A stretch of 64,000 nucleotides of DNA from Bifidobacterium sp. B4142 (GTDB lineage: Bacteria; Actinomycetota; Actinomycetes; Actinomycetales; Bifidobacteriaceae): contig NZ_JAFNMJ010000002.1 of the NCBI RefSeq assembly GCF_026537325.1, forward strand, positions 62,001 through 126,000. Direction: 5' to 3'. The position numbers and the translations under genes are program-made. Each line of letters opens with the position of its first letter. Positions within the stretch are counted from its first letter, which is position 1. The notes under the pieces are model-generated. The model saw nothing but the letters and a program-made list of their open reading frames with translations. It was not told where the DNA came from and did no database searches. Below are positions 1 through 8,514 of the stretch, in pieces.

Positions 1-1
1 C

Positions 2-247
2 AAGATCCGTAGGACCTACCCTGAGGCCAACATCGTCTCGATCGACTACGATCCCGGCGCATCGGAGGCCAACCAGCTCAACAGGATCAAGCTGATGATC
101 GCCGCTGCCAAGAAGCCGGGCGACCAGCAAACACTCAGCCGGGACCACAAGGATGCCGTGGAATCACAGCCTGCGGGATCGACCGGCCTGGATGCTGGGC
201 AGGCAGCACCCGTCCAGGACGAAGAGAAGGTTCTGGAGAGTCTGTAG
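2..247 (+). CDS. C-terminal fragment, 2-hydroxyacyl-CoA dehydratase activase-like protein (partial)
   Basis: Only the last 81 codons are inside the window; the frame is open from base 2 to a TAG at 245. The segment YPEANIVSIDYDPGAS followed by NQLNRIKLMI resembles the C-terminus of the very large BadF/BadG-type activases fused to dehydratase-like domains (DUF2229 group). Those proteins use ATP hydrolysis and an iron-sulfur cluster to activate 2-hydroxyacyl-CoA dehydratases. After the family-like part comes a polar tail of about 40 residues rich in Gln, Asp and Ala that looks disordered. The catalytic part lies outside the window, so the family call rests on one motif remembered from the family and is moderate. 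Confidence 0.55.
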   Translation, partial: KIRRTYPEANIVSIDYDPGASEANQLNRIKLMIAAAKKPGDQQTLSRDHKDAVESQPAGSTGLDAGQAAPVQDEEKVLESL

Positions 248-332
248 ATACCAGGTTGAGGCCGGCGTCTGGAGCTAACGCAGCGGCCTCGGAACTGCTG
301 AACCACGAAGATCAAGGAAAGAGGGGCTTACC

Positions 333-986
333 ATGACCAGCCGCGAGGAGATCAAGGCTCTGCTGGACACCGACCAGATCTACATTGCCGATACGCCTGA
401 AATGAAGCAGGTCCAGGACGCCCAGCAGGATTTGGTCTTCGAGTTCAATGCCTGCCGTCCCAGCCAGGCGGAGAAAAAACAGAACCTTTGCAAAAAGATG
501 TTCGGCTCCTTTGGCCAAGGCAGCTGGATTGAGGGACCAGTGCGGGCCAACTGGGCCTGCAACACCTACTGGGGGAGCAGATGCTACGCCAACTTCAACC
601 TGGTTCTGGTTGACGATGGACGCATTGACATAGGCGACCACACCATGTTCGGACCCAATGTCACCATCGTCACCACCGGGCACACCATTCGCCCCGATAT
701 ACGTGCCTATGGAACGCCCCAGTTCTCGGCCCCGGTCAGCATAGGCAGGAATGTGTGGATCGGCGCAGGCGCCATCATCATGCCAGGAGTGTCCATCGGA
801 GGCAACACGGTCATCGGGGCAGGGTCCCTGGTCACCAAGGACATCCCCTCTAACGTGGTCGCCTATGGCCACCCTTGTAAGGTCGTCCGTCCCATCAATG
901 ACCACGATTATGAATACTTCTGGAGGGATCGTCGGTATCAGGCGCCCTATGATGCCCGACCTTTCAAGATGGATCAAGCTGGCTGA
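333..986 (+). CDS. maa: Maltose/galactoside O-acetyltransferase (hexapeptide-repeat family)
   Basis: 217-residue left-handed beta-helix acetyltransferase that should move acetyl from acetyl-CoA to a sugar hydroxyl in the cytoplasm. Residues 1-60 match the short N-terminal helical 'mac' domain. Hexapeptide repeats follow from about 70 to 175 (IGRNVWIGAGAIIMPGVSIG, then GNTVIGAGSLVTKDI). The catalytic His is H117 in VTTGHTIRPD, and the C-terminus has the family's AYGHPCKVVRPI. GAGGGG lies upstream of the ATG. It stands alone between the activase-like gene and a convergent TetR gene. The sugar acceptor cannot be read from sequence; maltose, glucose or galactosides are typical. Confidence 0.9.
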   Translation: MTSREEIKALLDTDQIYIADTPEMKQVQDAQQDLVFEFNACRPSQAEKKQNLCKKMFGSFGQGSWIEGPVRANWACNTYWGSRCYANFNLVLVDDGRIDIGDHTMFGPNVTIVTTGHTIRPDIRAYGTPQFSAPVSIGRNVWIGAGAIIMPGVSIGGNTVIGAGSLVTKDIPSNVVAYGHPCKVVRPINDHDYEYFWRDRRYQAPYDARPFKMDQAG

Positions 987-1064
987 CTGATGGCTGACTC
1001 TTTGGCCCTCCCTGCCGGCTGGTGTCTGGCAGCCGTCGTTTGGCCACCGCAATATCTGAGCTGA

Positions 1065-1682
1065 TCAGCGATATCCATCCCAGAGTGGTGAGGGGAAGAT
1101 CAGCGCCTTGAACCGGTCCCATTCCTGGATGTAGTCGACTTTCGGCCCACGCAGCAGCCGTATCTGTATGCCGTCCATGACTTCCAGACTCATCCTCACC
1201 CTGACCCGCATGTCTGTTGCCCACTCCATGCCTTTGGGAAGCAGCCATGGGAATTCGGAATAGCGCTCCCAGACCTCTGCCGGCCTGCGGATGAAATAAT
1301 CATGCAAGGGATGGTTGGTCGCTACAGCCTCAGTTTCCAGGACTGTATAAAGCTGTGTGAGTTCGGGCTGGCTGGCGTTGTGGGCGACCAAATAGTCAAA
1401 ATAGGCCGGGAGATGCGGATGTTCGGGGTCGGATCCCGGAAGGCCTGTCTGCAGGAATTCCTCAGGGGTGCCATAGGCATCGTAGATGTCTGTGACCAGG
1501 AGTGAGAGCAGGCCTTCCTTGCTGCCCACATAATGGAGGACGCCCGGTTGCGACATCCCTACCATGTCAGCGACGTCTTTGAGCGATATGCCGTTGTACC
1601 CATGCTGGCTGATGAGGTGGGCGGCGGCCTGTGTGATTTCCGCTCTTCTCACCTCCGGTGATTTTCTGGTACGGCTCGTCAT
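1065..1682 (-). CDS. TetR/AcrR-family transcriptional regulator
   Basis: About 205 residues. The N-terminal helix-turn-helix (EITQAAAHLISQHGYNGISL, then KDVADMVGMSQPGVLHYVGS) is typical of TetR repressors, including the LHYVGSKEGLL end of the DNA-recognition region. The C-terminal ligand domain is divergent. The frame runs upstream to 1763 with another ATG at 1721. I chose 1682 because MTSRTRKSPE puts the HTH at its usual distance and a GGAG lies upstream, although its spacing is long. The gene is transcribed away from the beta-galactosidase/beta-glucosidase pair. A perfect 16-bp palindrome lies in front of that pair, so it is the likely regulator of those genes, sensing a glycoside or sugar. 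Confidence 0.85.
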   Translation of the reverse strand: MTSRTRKSPEVRRAEITQAAAHLISQHGYNGISLKDVADMVGMSQPGVLHYVGSKEGLLSLLVTDIYDAYGTPEEFLQTGLPGSDPEHPHLPAYFDYLVAHNASQPELTQLYTVLETEAVATNHPLHDYFIRRPAEVWERYSEFPWLLPKGMEWATDMRVRVRMSLEVMDGIQIRLLRGPKVDYIQEWDRFKALIFPSPLWDGYR

Positions 1683-1830
1683 TGTCTGGTCTTGCGACTC
1701 CTTTTCACTGCTCCTGGACATGTTGATACTTATGGTACATGGGGCGTATTGGTAACAGCACAAGGGTTCCGACTCGTCTGGGGAGAGAAAAGAAGTCGTG
1801 GCACCCGCGGCCCTGCATAGAGTCGTTGAC

Positions 1831-1859
1831 TTGACAGAACCATTGAATAACTGTTAGGT
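1831..1859 (+). promoter_or_regulatory. Predicted promoter for the GH42-GH3 operon
   Basis: TTGACA at 1831-1836 and TTAGGT at 1854-1859 are separated by 17 bp. The -35 is a consensus match and the -10 is weak. It faces the glycosidase genes. Confidence 0.5.
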
Positions 1860-1861
1860 AT

Positions 1862-1877
1862 ATCATTATCTAATGAT
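1862..1877. promoter_or_regulatory. Perfect 16-bp palindrome, likely TetR operator
   Basis: ATCATTA and TAATGAT flank a TC centre with no mismatch. The site sits just downstream of the predicted -10, where the transcript would begin. That is a normal position for a repressor site, in the gap between the TetR gene and its divergent glycosidase neighbours. Confidence 0.55.
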
Positions 1878-1940
1878 TGGTAGATATGGCTTTTCCGCCA
1901 TTGGAGTGTCAGAGAAGACTAGTTGAAAGATATCGACACC

Positions 1941-2099
1941 ATGAGCGACTCAACAACCCAGGCATTGGGTGATTCCGAACTTCTGCAGGTGCATAAGGAC
2001 TCCTCGGAGCCGTCAACCTATCCGGAATGGACTAGCGAAGAAAGCCAAGGCTTCCAGTCAAAGCTGGAGCCGCGGTCCTTTAACACCTTCGTTCTATGA
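1941..2099 (+). pseudogene. 52-codon ORF before the beta-galactosidase; small protein or transporter remnant
   Basis: ATG to TGA encodes MSDSTTQALGDSELLQVHKD and 32 more residues ending KLEPRSFNTFVL. A GAAAG lies about 10 bases upstream. The N-terminus is polar and Ser/Thr/Glu-rich, like the cytoplasmic tail that precedes TM1 in many MFS or GPH sugar transporters, and the ORF stops where a first membrane helix would start. In other bifidobacteria a sugar symporter often sits next to a GH42 gene, so a deleted transporter is plausible. No homology was established. It could equally be a genuine small leader peptide. Confidence 0.35.
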
Positions 2100-2132
2100 A
2101 TTGAGTCCAGTAAATCAAGATTGGAGTTCATC

Positions 2133-4217
2133 ATGTCAGACAATGCGGGCAGCACGCGCCTTCCGGACAGGCTCATCTTCGGGTGCGCCTACTACGACGA
2201 ATACATGCCCTATGAGCGGGTGGACAAGGATATGTCCATGATGAAGTCCGCGGGCATTACCACCATTCGTATCGCCGAATCCACCTGGAGCACTCTGGAA
2301 CCCCAGCCCGGCGTATTCGACTTCAGCCATGTGGACCGTGTGCTGGATGCCGCAGGACGCTTCGGCATCCAGGTCATCGTGGGCACGCCCACCTATGCCG
2401 TCCCCGCCTGGCTGGTTGCCATGCATCCGGATGTTCTGGCGGACACCCCCAACGGCCACAACCGGTATGGCGCTCGCCAGATCATGGACATTGTCAACCC
2501 CTCCTACCGGTACTATGGCGAGTGCGTCATACGCAAACTGATAAGTCATGTGTCCGATAACCCCCAGGTGATCGGCTACCAGGTAGACAACGAAACTAAG
2601 TACTACGACTGTGTATCGCCCGACGTGCAGCGGCTCTTCGTCAAGGATCTGCGACGGCGATTTGATGATGATCTGGATCGTCTCAATGCTACCTTTGGCC
2701 TGGACTACTGGTCCAACAGAATTGACTCCTGGGAGGACTTTCCCGATCTGACCGGGACCATCAATGCATCCTTGGGTTCGGCCTTCGACCGCTTCCGCCG
2801 AAGCCAGGTCAGTCGTTACCTGGCCTGGCAGGCTGGCATTGTGCGCGAATATGCCCGCGAGGACCAATTCGTCACCCACAACTTCGATTTCGACTGGGGC
2901 CCGGGCTGGTCATACGGCATCCAGCCAGCCGTCGATCATTTCGAGGCGGCCGAATGCCTGGACGTGGCCGGTGTGGACATCTACCATCCCACGGAGGATA
3001 ACCTGACCGGCAAGGAGATCGCCTTTGGCGGGGATATGAACCGCAGTCTGAAGGGCGGCGCCAACTACCTAGTCCTGGAAACCGAAGCCCAGGGGCAGAA
3101 CGGCTGGCTGCCCTACCCAGGCCAACTGCGGCTGCAGGCATACAGCCATTTGGCATCGGGCGCTAACGGGGTCATGTACTGGCACTGGCATTCCATCCAC
3201 AACTCCTTCGAGACCTACTGGAAGGGGCTGCTTTCACAGGACATGGAACCCAACCCCACCTATGAGGAGGCCGGCCAGTTCGGCAGGCAGATAGCGCAAA
3301 AGGGTGTGGGGGAGCGTCTGATCAACCTCCAAAAGCGCAACAAGGTCGCCATCATGGTGGGCAACGACTCCCTGACCGCTTTGGACTGGTTCTCCCTGGA
3401 GACTGGCTTCCCCCGTCAACAGGGGCAGATCTCCTACAATGATGTGATCAGACGGGTCTACGACGCTCTCTTCGAGCTCAACATCGAGTGCGATTTCATC
3501 AGTGACAAGGCTGACCGGTCCCGGCTGGGTCGCTATGCCCTGATCGTGGTTCCAGCCTTGTACAGCACCAATGAGGATACGCTGAGGGTCTTGGCCGATT
3601 ACGTTCATCAGGGAGGTCACTTGGTGGCCACGCTGCGCTCCTTTGTGGCGGACGAGAACCTCAAGGTTTGGCATGACAAGGCACCGCATCTGCTGATCGA
3701 CGTGTTCGGCATCGACTACAACCAGTTCACCCGTCCCGGCAAGGGTCTTACCCTGGATTTGCATGGGACCGACCAGGCCGGGCCGGCCTGCCAGGGGTTG
3801 ATTGAGCTGCTGAATCCGCGTCCCGACACTCAGATTCTGGCATCCTATGACCACCCGGTCTGGGGGCGGTATGCGGCTGTGACCCGTCATGATTACGGTC
3901 GCGGCAGCGCGGAGTGGATTGGCACTCTACCGTCGGCCCAGGGTATGCGGCTGCTGCTGTCGGATGCGGCGGATGTGGCTGGCCTGAGCGGTCCTGCCCG
4001 GGATCTGGCCGGCCTGGTCACCGTGCGTGAGGGCACCAACGCCTTGGGGGAGCAGGTCGCCTACCTGCTCAATTATTCATCGAAGAAGGTCAAGCTGGAC
4101 GCACCCTATGGTGGGCATCTGCTGGTGGCAGACGGGCAGGCTGATCCTCAGGCGCATGTGGATCAGGGCCAGTCCATGACCATCGGCCCTTGGGAACTGG
4201 CGATCATTGTTCGGTAA
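2133..4217 (+). CDS. Beta-galactosidase, glycoside hydrolase family 42
   Basis: 694-residue cytoplasmic retaining beta-galactosidase. The start is the ATG at 2133, preceded by GGAG with 6-base spacing; the frame is open from a TTG at 2121. Catalytic residues are visible: the acid/base is E154 in the VDNETKYY segment and the nucleophile is most likely E316 in YLVLETEAQ. They are followed by the GH42 signature SHLASGANGVMYWHWHSIHN. The TIM barrel spans about 1-390, then the trimerisation domain (about 400-610) and a small C-terminal beta domain. There is no signal peptide, so it acts on imported galactosides. The GH3 gene follows 70 bases downstream, suggesting joint use of plant-derived beta-glycosides. 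Confidence 0.95.
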   Translation: MSDNAGSTRLPDRLIFGCAYYDEYMPYERVDKDMSMMKSAGITTIRIAESTWSTLEPQPGVFDFSHVDRVLDAAGRFGIQVIVGTPTYAVPAWLVAMHPDVLADTPNGHNRYGARQIMDIVNPSYRYYGECVIRKLISHVSDNPQVIGYQVDNETKYYDCVSPDVQRLFVKDLRRRFDDDLDRLNATFGLDYWSNRIDSWEDFPDLTGTINASLGSAFDRFRRSQVSRYLAWQAGIVREYAREDQFVTHNFDFDWGPGWSYGIQPAVDHFEAAECLDVAGVDIYHPTEDNLTGKEIAFGGDMNRSLKGGANYLVLETEAQGQNGWLPYPGQLRLQAYSHLASGANGVMYWHWHSIHNSFETYWKGLLSQDMEPNPTYEEAGQFGRQIAQKGVGERLINLQKRNKVAIMVGNDSLTALDWFSLETGFPRQQGQISYNDVIRRVYDALFELNIECDFISDKADRSRLGRYALIVVPALYSTNEDTLRVLADYVHQGGHLVATLRSFVADENLKVWHDKAPHLLIDVFGIDYNQFTRPGKGLTLDLHGTDQAGPACQGLIELLNPRPDTQILASYDHPVWGRYAAVTRHDYGRGSAEWIGTLPSAQGMRLLLSDAADVAGLSGPARDLAGLVTVREGTNALGEQVAYLLNYSSKKVKLDAPYGGHLLVADGQADPQAHVDQGQSMTIGPWELAIIVR

Positions 4218-4287
4218 ACCGTCTTCAGTCTGACTGACTGCAAAGCTATCAGTTTATGAGTTATCAATGAGAAAGGAAGGTGTCCAG

Positions 4288-6588
4288 ATGGCATCGAGGA
4301 AGCTGACGGAGGATCTGCCCTACCGCAATCCCGACCTGAGCGTGGATGAGCGGGTGGCCGACCTGCTGGGACGGATGACCCGGGAAGAGAAGGTAGGCCA
4401 GATGATGCAGCTGGATGCCAGCCAGGGGGTGGACAAGGAGGTGGTGGACCAGCACGTCGGCTCCCTGCTCCATGTCTCTCCGAAGAACATGATCAAGGCA
4501 GACAAGGCCGTTCATCGCACCCGACTGGGCATCCCCCTGCTGATCGGCGACGACTGCATCCACGGCCATTCCTTCTTCCGCGGGGCCACCATCTTTCCCG
4601 AGCAGCTGGGCATGGCGGCCTCCTTCGACCCGGAATTGGTTCAGCGGATGGGACGGGCTACGGCCCAGGAGGTTGCCGCAACAGGCATTCATTGGACCTT
4701 CTCCCCGGTGCTTTGCATCGCCAGGGACACCCGCTGGGGTCGGGTGGACGAGACCTTCGGCGAGGATCCCTTCCTGATCGGCGAAATGGCGTCGGCCATG
4801 GTGCGCGGCTACCAGGGCGGATCAGCCATGACCGGAACCCTGCCCAAGGATGCTGTGCTGGCCACGGCCAAGCACTTTGCCGGCTACTCCGAGACCCAGG
4901 GCGGGCGCGACGCCTCCGAGGCCGACCTCTCGCACCGCAAGCTGCTCTCCTGGTTCCTGCCGCCCTTCGAGCGCCTGGCCAAGGAGGGCGCGGCCACCTT
5001 CATGTTGGGCTACGAGTCCATCGACGGGGTACCGGTCACCATCAACAACTGGCTGCTCAACGACGTTCTTCGAGGGGAGTGGGGTTACCAGGGCACCCTG
5101 ATCACCGACTGGGACAACGTGGGCCGCATGGTCTGGGAGCAGAAGGTGCAGCCCGACTACGCCAGGGCCGCCGCGGCCGCAGTCAAGGCAGGCAACGACC
5201 TGATCATGACCACGCCAGGCTTCTACCAGGGAGCCTTGGATGCGCTGGATGTCGGGCTGTTGCGCGAGGAGGACCTTGACCGGGCGGTCAAGCACATCCT
5301 GGCCCTGAAATTCCGCATGGGGCTCTGTGAGGATCCGCGTCTGCCCGACCCCGAGGCCCAGAAGGCGGTCATTAACTCACCGGAGCACCAGGAGCTCAAC
5401 CTCCAGGTGGCCCAGGAGTCTGCAGTCCTTTTGAAGAACGACGGCATCCTGCCCCTGTTCGGGGGTGTGGATGCTGATGGCCGCCCTAGCGATGATTCGC
5501 CGCACAGCGTCGCATTGGTGGGTCCGCTGATCGACGATGCCCAGAACCAGCTAGGGGACTGGGCGGGCGGTTCAGGTCAGTGCGACTGGATCAAGGACCA
5601 GCCTCGGGAGATGATCGCGACCGTGGCCGACGGTCTGCGCCAGGAGTTGCCCGAGAACTGGCAGCTTAACTGCGAGCAGGGTGTTGAGGTGCTCCGTCTG
5701 GTAGACGACCTGGCGGACAAACTCTTCCCCGATGGCCAGCCCAGGCCCGAGGTGGCGGCCCCGGCCAGGATCGATCAGGACCGCTTCGACAGGGCCGTAG
5801 ACCTGGCCAGGCAAAGCGACCTGGTGATTGCCGTGGTCGGCGACGTGGTCCAGCTCGTGGGCGAAGGCTGTTCGACAGCCACCCTGGAGCTCTATGGTCC
5901 TCAGCGTGATTTGCTGGATGCTCTGGCGCAGACGGGCAAGCCCATGGTCATTGTGCTCATGTCTTCCAAGCCGCTGATCCTGCCCGCGTCCGCACAGTCG
6001 GCCAGGGCTCTGATCTGGCAGCCCGACCCGGGTATGCAGGGCGGTCGTGCCCTGGCCAGGATTCTCGTCGGCAAGGTTGAGCCCACAGGCAGACTGCCCA
6101 TCACCTTCCCCAGGCACGTAGGGCAGTTGCCGGTCTACTACAACCAGATCCGGGGCCAGCATGGAAACCGCTATGCCGATCTGACCCAGGAACCGGCCTT
6201 CGCTTTCGGCCAGGGCATGGGCTACACCACCTTTGCCTACGGAAGGCCCCAGGTCGATGGACCGGATACCGTGGAACCCGAGGATACGGTCAGGGTGACT
6301 GTAGACCTGACCAACACCGGCCAGCGGCCAGGCACCGAGGTCGTTCAGGCCTATATCAGCGACCTGGTGACATCGGTCAGCTGGGCTGATCGCGAGCTCA
6401 AGGCCTTCCAAAGGATTCAGCTGCATCCAGGGCAGACCAAGAAGGTAGTCTTCGACCTTCCGGTGTCCGAGTGGACCCTGGTCGATGCTGACTGCAACCG
6501 CAGGGTGGAGCCCGGTCAGTTCCAGGTGTTGGTAGGATCGTCCTCGCGTAGGGAAGACCTGCAGGCCGTGACGGTGACAGTGGGCTGA
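4288..6588 (+). CDS. Beta-glucosidase, glycoside hydrolase family 3
   Basis: 766 residues. The ATG at 4288 is preferred over one at 4267 because GGAAGG precedes it by 7 bases. Domain order is the GH3 N-terminal TIM barrel (about 15-330), GH3 C-terminal alpha/beta sandwich (about 370-640) and fibronectin-III-like domain (about 670-760). The nucleophile is D274 in LITDWDN. DETFGEDPFL and TAKHFAGYSE are further family motifs. No export signal, so it is cytoplasmic. It releases beta-linked glucose, or in some relatives xylose or arabinose, from oligosaccharides or plant glycosides. It is probably cotranscribed with the GH42 gene, and a sugar permease for the pair is not visible nearby. Confidence 0.95.
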   Translation: MASRKLTEDLPYRNPDLSVDERVADLLGRMTREEKVGQMMQLDASQGVDKEVVDQHVGSLLHVSPKNMIKADKAVHRTRLGIPLLIGDDCIHGHSFFRGATIFPEQLGMAASFDPELVQRMGRATAQEVAATGIHWTFSPVLCIARDTRWGRVDETFGEDPFLIGEMASAMVRGYQGGSAMTGTLPKDAVLATAKHFAGYSETQGGRDASEADLSHRKLLSWFLPPFERLAKEGAATFMLGYESIDGVPVTINNWLLNDVLRGEWGYQGTLITDWDNVGRMVWEQKVQPDYARAAAAAVKAGNDLIMTTPGFYQGALDALDVGLLREEDLDRAVKHILALKFRMGLCEDPRLPDPEAQKAVINSPEHQELNLQVAQESAVLLKNDGILPLFGGVDADGRPSDDSPHSVALVGPLIDDAQNQLGDWAGGSGQCDWIKDQPREMIATVADGLRQELPENWQLNCEQGVEVLRLVDDLADKLFPDGQPRPEVAAPARIDQDRFDRAVDLARQSDLVIAVVGDVVQLVGEGCSTATLELYGPQRDLLDALAQTGKPMVIVLMSSKPLILPASAQSARALIWQPDPGMQGGRALARILVGKVEPTGRLPITFPRHVGQLPVYYNQIRGQHGNRYADLTQEPAFAFGQGMGYTTFAYGRPQVDGPDTVEPEDTVRVTVDLTNTGQRPGTEVVQAYISDLVTSVSWADRELKAFQRIQLHPGQTKKVVFDLPVSEWTLVDADCNRRVEPGQFQVLVGSSSRREDLQAVTVTVG

Positions 6589-6662
6589 CTGACCGCCATC
6601 CGGTAGCGGAACTCCTCGCGTGTTGATTGCCCAAGGCCCTCGCCTGCTTCTACGATTGCAGC

Positions 6663-7937
6663 ATGAGGAAAAGCGTAGGCGCTGGGTACGCGCACCTGTT
6701 GACGGTCCCTAATCCGCGGCATGTAGCCAGCCTGGCTAACTACTTTTCGCGCGGGTCTAAGCCGCGTTCCCAGTGGCGGTTCGGCATCGAGATTGAGCAT
6801 CTGCCGGTCCGCAACGACGGATCCGATGCCCCGGTTCCCTATGAGGGGGAGCGGGGCATCGAGGCCCTGCTGTCTGCCTTGGAGCCCTGCTACGACGGCG
6901 ATAAGGAGTACCGGGAGGACGGACACCTGGTGGGGCTGAGCAGGCCGGGCTGCGTGGTCTCCTTGGAGCCCGGCAGCCAGGTGGAGTGCTCCCTGGGTGT
7001 GATGCGGAACAGCCGAGAATTCGAGGACCTCTACCGTCGCTTCCGTGCCGAGGTCGACCCCATTGCCAAGCGTCTGGGGTTCCGGCTGATCGAGTACGGG
7101 TATCGCCCAGCCGGGTCCTACGCTGATGTGGGCGTCAATCCCAAGGAACGTTATGCGGTCATGAACACCTACCTGGGTCGCATTGGCCAGTGCGGACCCA
7201 TGATGATGCGCAGCACCGCCTCCACCCAGATCAGCATCGACTACCAGGACGAGAAGGATGCCATCGCCAAGATCCGTCTGGGCACGGCCATTGGGCCTAT
7301 TTTGGCCTACCTATTCCGCAATACTCCAATATTTGAGGGGGAACCCAACCACATGCCCCTGCGGCGCCAGCGGATCTGGGACTGGCTCGACACCCAGCGC
7401 ACAGGTCTGATTCCTGGGCTGTTTGAGGATGGCTTCGGCTGGGAGGATTATGCCGTGGACATGCTGTCCACCCCGCTTATGGTGGCTGATGTCTCACACA
7501 CCCCAGAGGTAGAGGGGCCGCAGGGGCAGCAGGTCTTCATAGCCTGGCACGAAAACGCCGGGGAGATCTATCCTGATCGGCCGCTCAATGATGCCGAGAT
7601 AGCGCACATTCTGACCACGCACTTTAACGATGTCCGCTTAAAGAACTACATTGAGCTCAGGCACTGGGATTCCCTGCCCATGAAACGCGCCAGCCGACTT
7701 CTTGAGGTTGTCGGTGGTATCTTCTACGACTCGGATCGATTCGCCAGGCTTGTCGAGCTCTTGGACGGGGTGAGCGAGGAGGATGTGCTCCAGGCCAAGG
7801 CTGACCTGCAGGTCCGTGGCAGCCAGGCCAGCCCCTATGGCCGCTCTTTGGACTTCTGGCGGCAGGTGCTAGGTGCCGAGGACACTCTGGATGATGTGCC
7901 GGGTGACCCCTCTAATCCCAGCCGATTCCAGAACTAA
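6663..7937 (+). CDS. Glutamate-cysteine ligase family protein (GCS2 type)
   Basis: 424 residues. FGIEIEHLPV near the N-terminus is the metal/ATP-binding start of the GCS2 fold. LEPGSQVECSLG and GPMMMRSTASTQISIDY are further hallmarks shared with plant/actinobacterial GshA and EgtA enzymes, which join glutamate to cysteine via gamma-glutamyl phosphate. No glutathione synthetase or ergothioneine gene is in the window. The product could therefore stay at gamma-glutamylcysteine, or the partner may be elsewhere. The ATG at 6663 has no Shine-Dalgarno sequence, but TACGAT sits exactly six bases before it, suggesting a leaderless transcript. The exact substrate is uncertain. Confidence 0.8.
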   Translation: MRKSVGAGYAHLLTVPNPRHVASLANYFSRGSKPRSQWRFGIEIEHLPVRNDGSDAPVPYEGERGIEALLSALEPCYDGDKEYREDGHLVGLSRPGCVVSLEPGSQVECSLGVMRNSREFEDLYRRFRAEVDPIAKRLGFRLIEYGYRPAGSYADVGVNPKERYAVMNTYLGRIGQCGPMMMRSTASTQISIDYQDEKDAIAKIRLGTAIGPILAYLFRNTPIFEGEPNHMPLRRQRIWDWLDTQRTGLIPGLFEDGFGWEDYAVDMLSTPLMVADVSHTPEVEGPQGQQVFIAWHENAGEIYPDRPLNDAEIAHILTTHFNDVRLKNYIELRHWDSLPMKRASRLLEVVGGIFYDSDRFARLVELLDGVSEEDVLQAKADLQVRGSQASPYGRSLDFWRQVLGAEDTLDDVPGDPSNPSRFQN

Positions 7938-7997
7938 TATCTCGCGCAAGCTCACTAAATTGGACAAAACTTTGCTGTCGGTTTAAACTCGTGTTAG

Positions 7998-8017
7998 TTG
8001 ATAAAACGTTATAGCAA
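7998..8017. promoter_or_regulatory. LacI-type operator upstream of the GNAT / nucleoside hydrolase operon
   Basis: TTGATAAAACGTTATAGCAA pairs at 8 of 10 positions around a central CG, the usual centre of LacI/PurR-family sites. Its left half, GATAAAA, is the same as the half-site of a palindrome in front of the second nucleoside hydrolase at 14922. It lies 30 bases before the GNAT start. The regulator at 11174 is the natural candidate. Confidence 0.5.
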
Positions 8018-8046
8018 TTCTGGAGACTCGCAGCGGAGGGATTCCA

Positions 8047-8514
8047 ATGGTGGTTGTCATTCGGTATGATGCGCTGACGCCAGAATTATACGAACGGGTG
8101 CGTTCGACGGCTGGTTTCCACGCTTACTCACCAATCGACGTAAAGGCGGCCCTTTCTGGTGGCTATTGCTCAGTCGTTGCCGAGGTAGAGGGTGAACCTG
8201 CTGGTATCGGCCGTGTCATTGCCGATGGACGAATAGCTTTCTTCATCAAGGATCTTGTGGTGCTGCCCCAGTATCGCCACCACGGCGTGGGTAGTGCTGT
8301 CCTTCAGGCACTTCTGGATCGAATCGCTCAAGAAGCATGCGAGCATGCTTACGTGGGGCTGATGGCCACTCCTGGCAAGGAAGGTTTCTACGAGGAACAT
8401 GGCTTTATTCGGCGGCCAGGTCCGGACCTAGGCAGCGGGATGATCCGTTTCCTGGACGGCGCCTATCGGTCGCAGTTATCAACTGGAAGCAAATCAAAGG
8501 AGCAGGAATCATGA
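8047..8514 (+). CDS. GNAT-family N-acetyltransferase
   Basis: 155 residues with the complete acetyl-CoA core. IKDLVVLPQYRHHGVGSAVL carries the pantetheine/pyrophosphate-binding Q/R-x-x-G-x-G/A pattern (beta-4/alpha-3), and FYEEHGF is the usual motif near the C-terminal end of the fold. GGAGGG precedes the ATG by about 7 bases. The stop overlaps the next start (ATGA), so it is translationally coupled to the nucleoside hydrolase. Its substrate is unknown. Placement as first gene of a nucleoside operon hints at an amino-nucleoside, nucleobase amine or related small molecule, but this is inference. Confidence 0.85.
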   Translation: MVVVIRYDALTPELYERVRSTAGFHAYSPIDVKAALSGGYCSVVAEVEGEPAGIGRVIADGRIAFFIKDLVVLPQYRHHGVGSAVLQALLDRIAQEACEHAYVGLMATPGKEGFYEEHGFIRRPGPDLGSGMIRFLDGAYRSQLSTGSKSKEQES

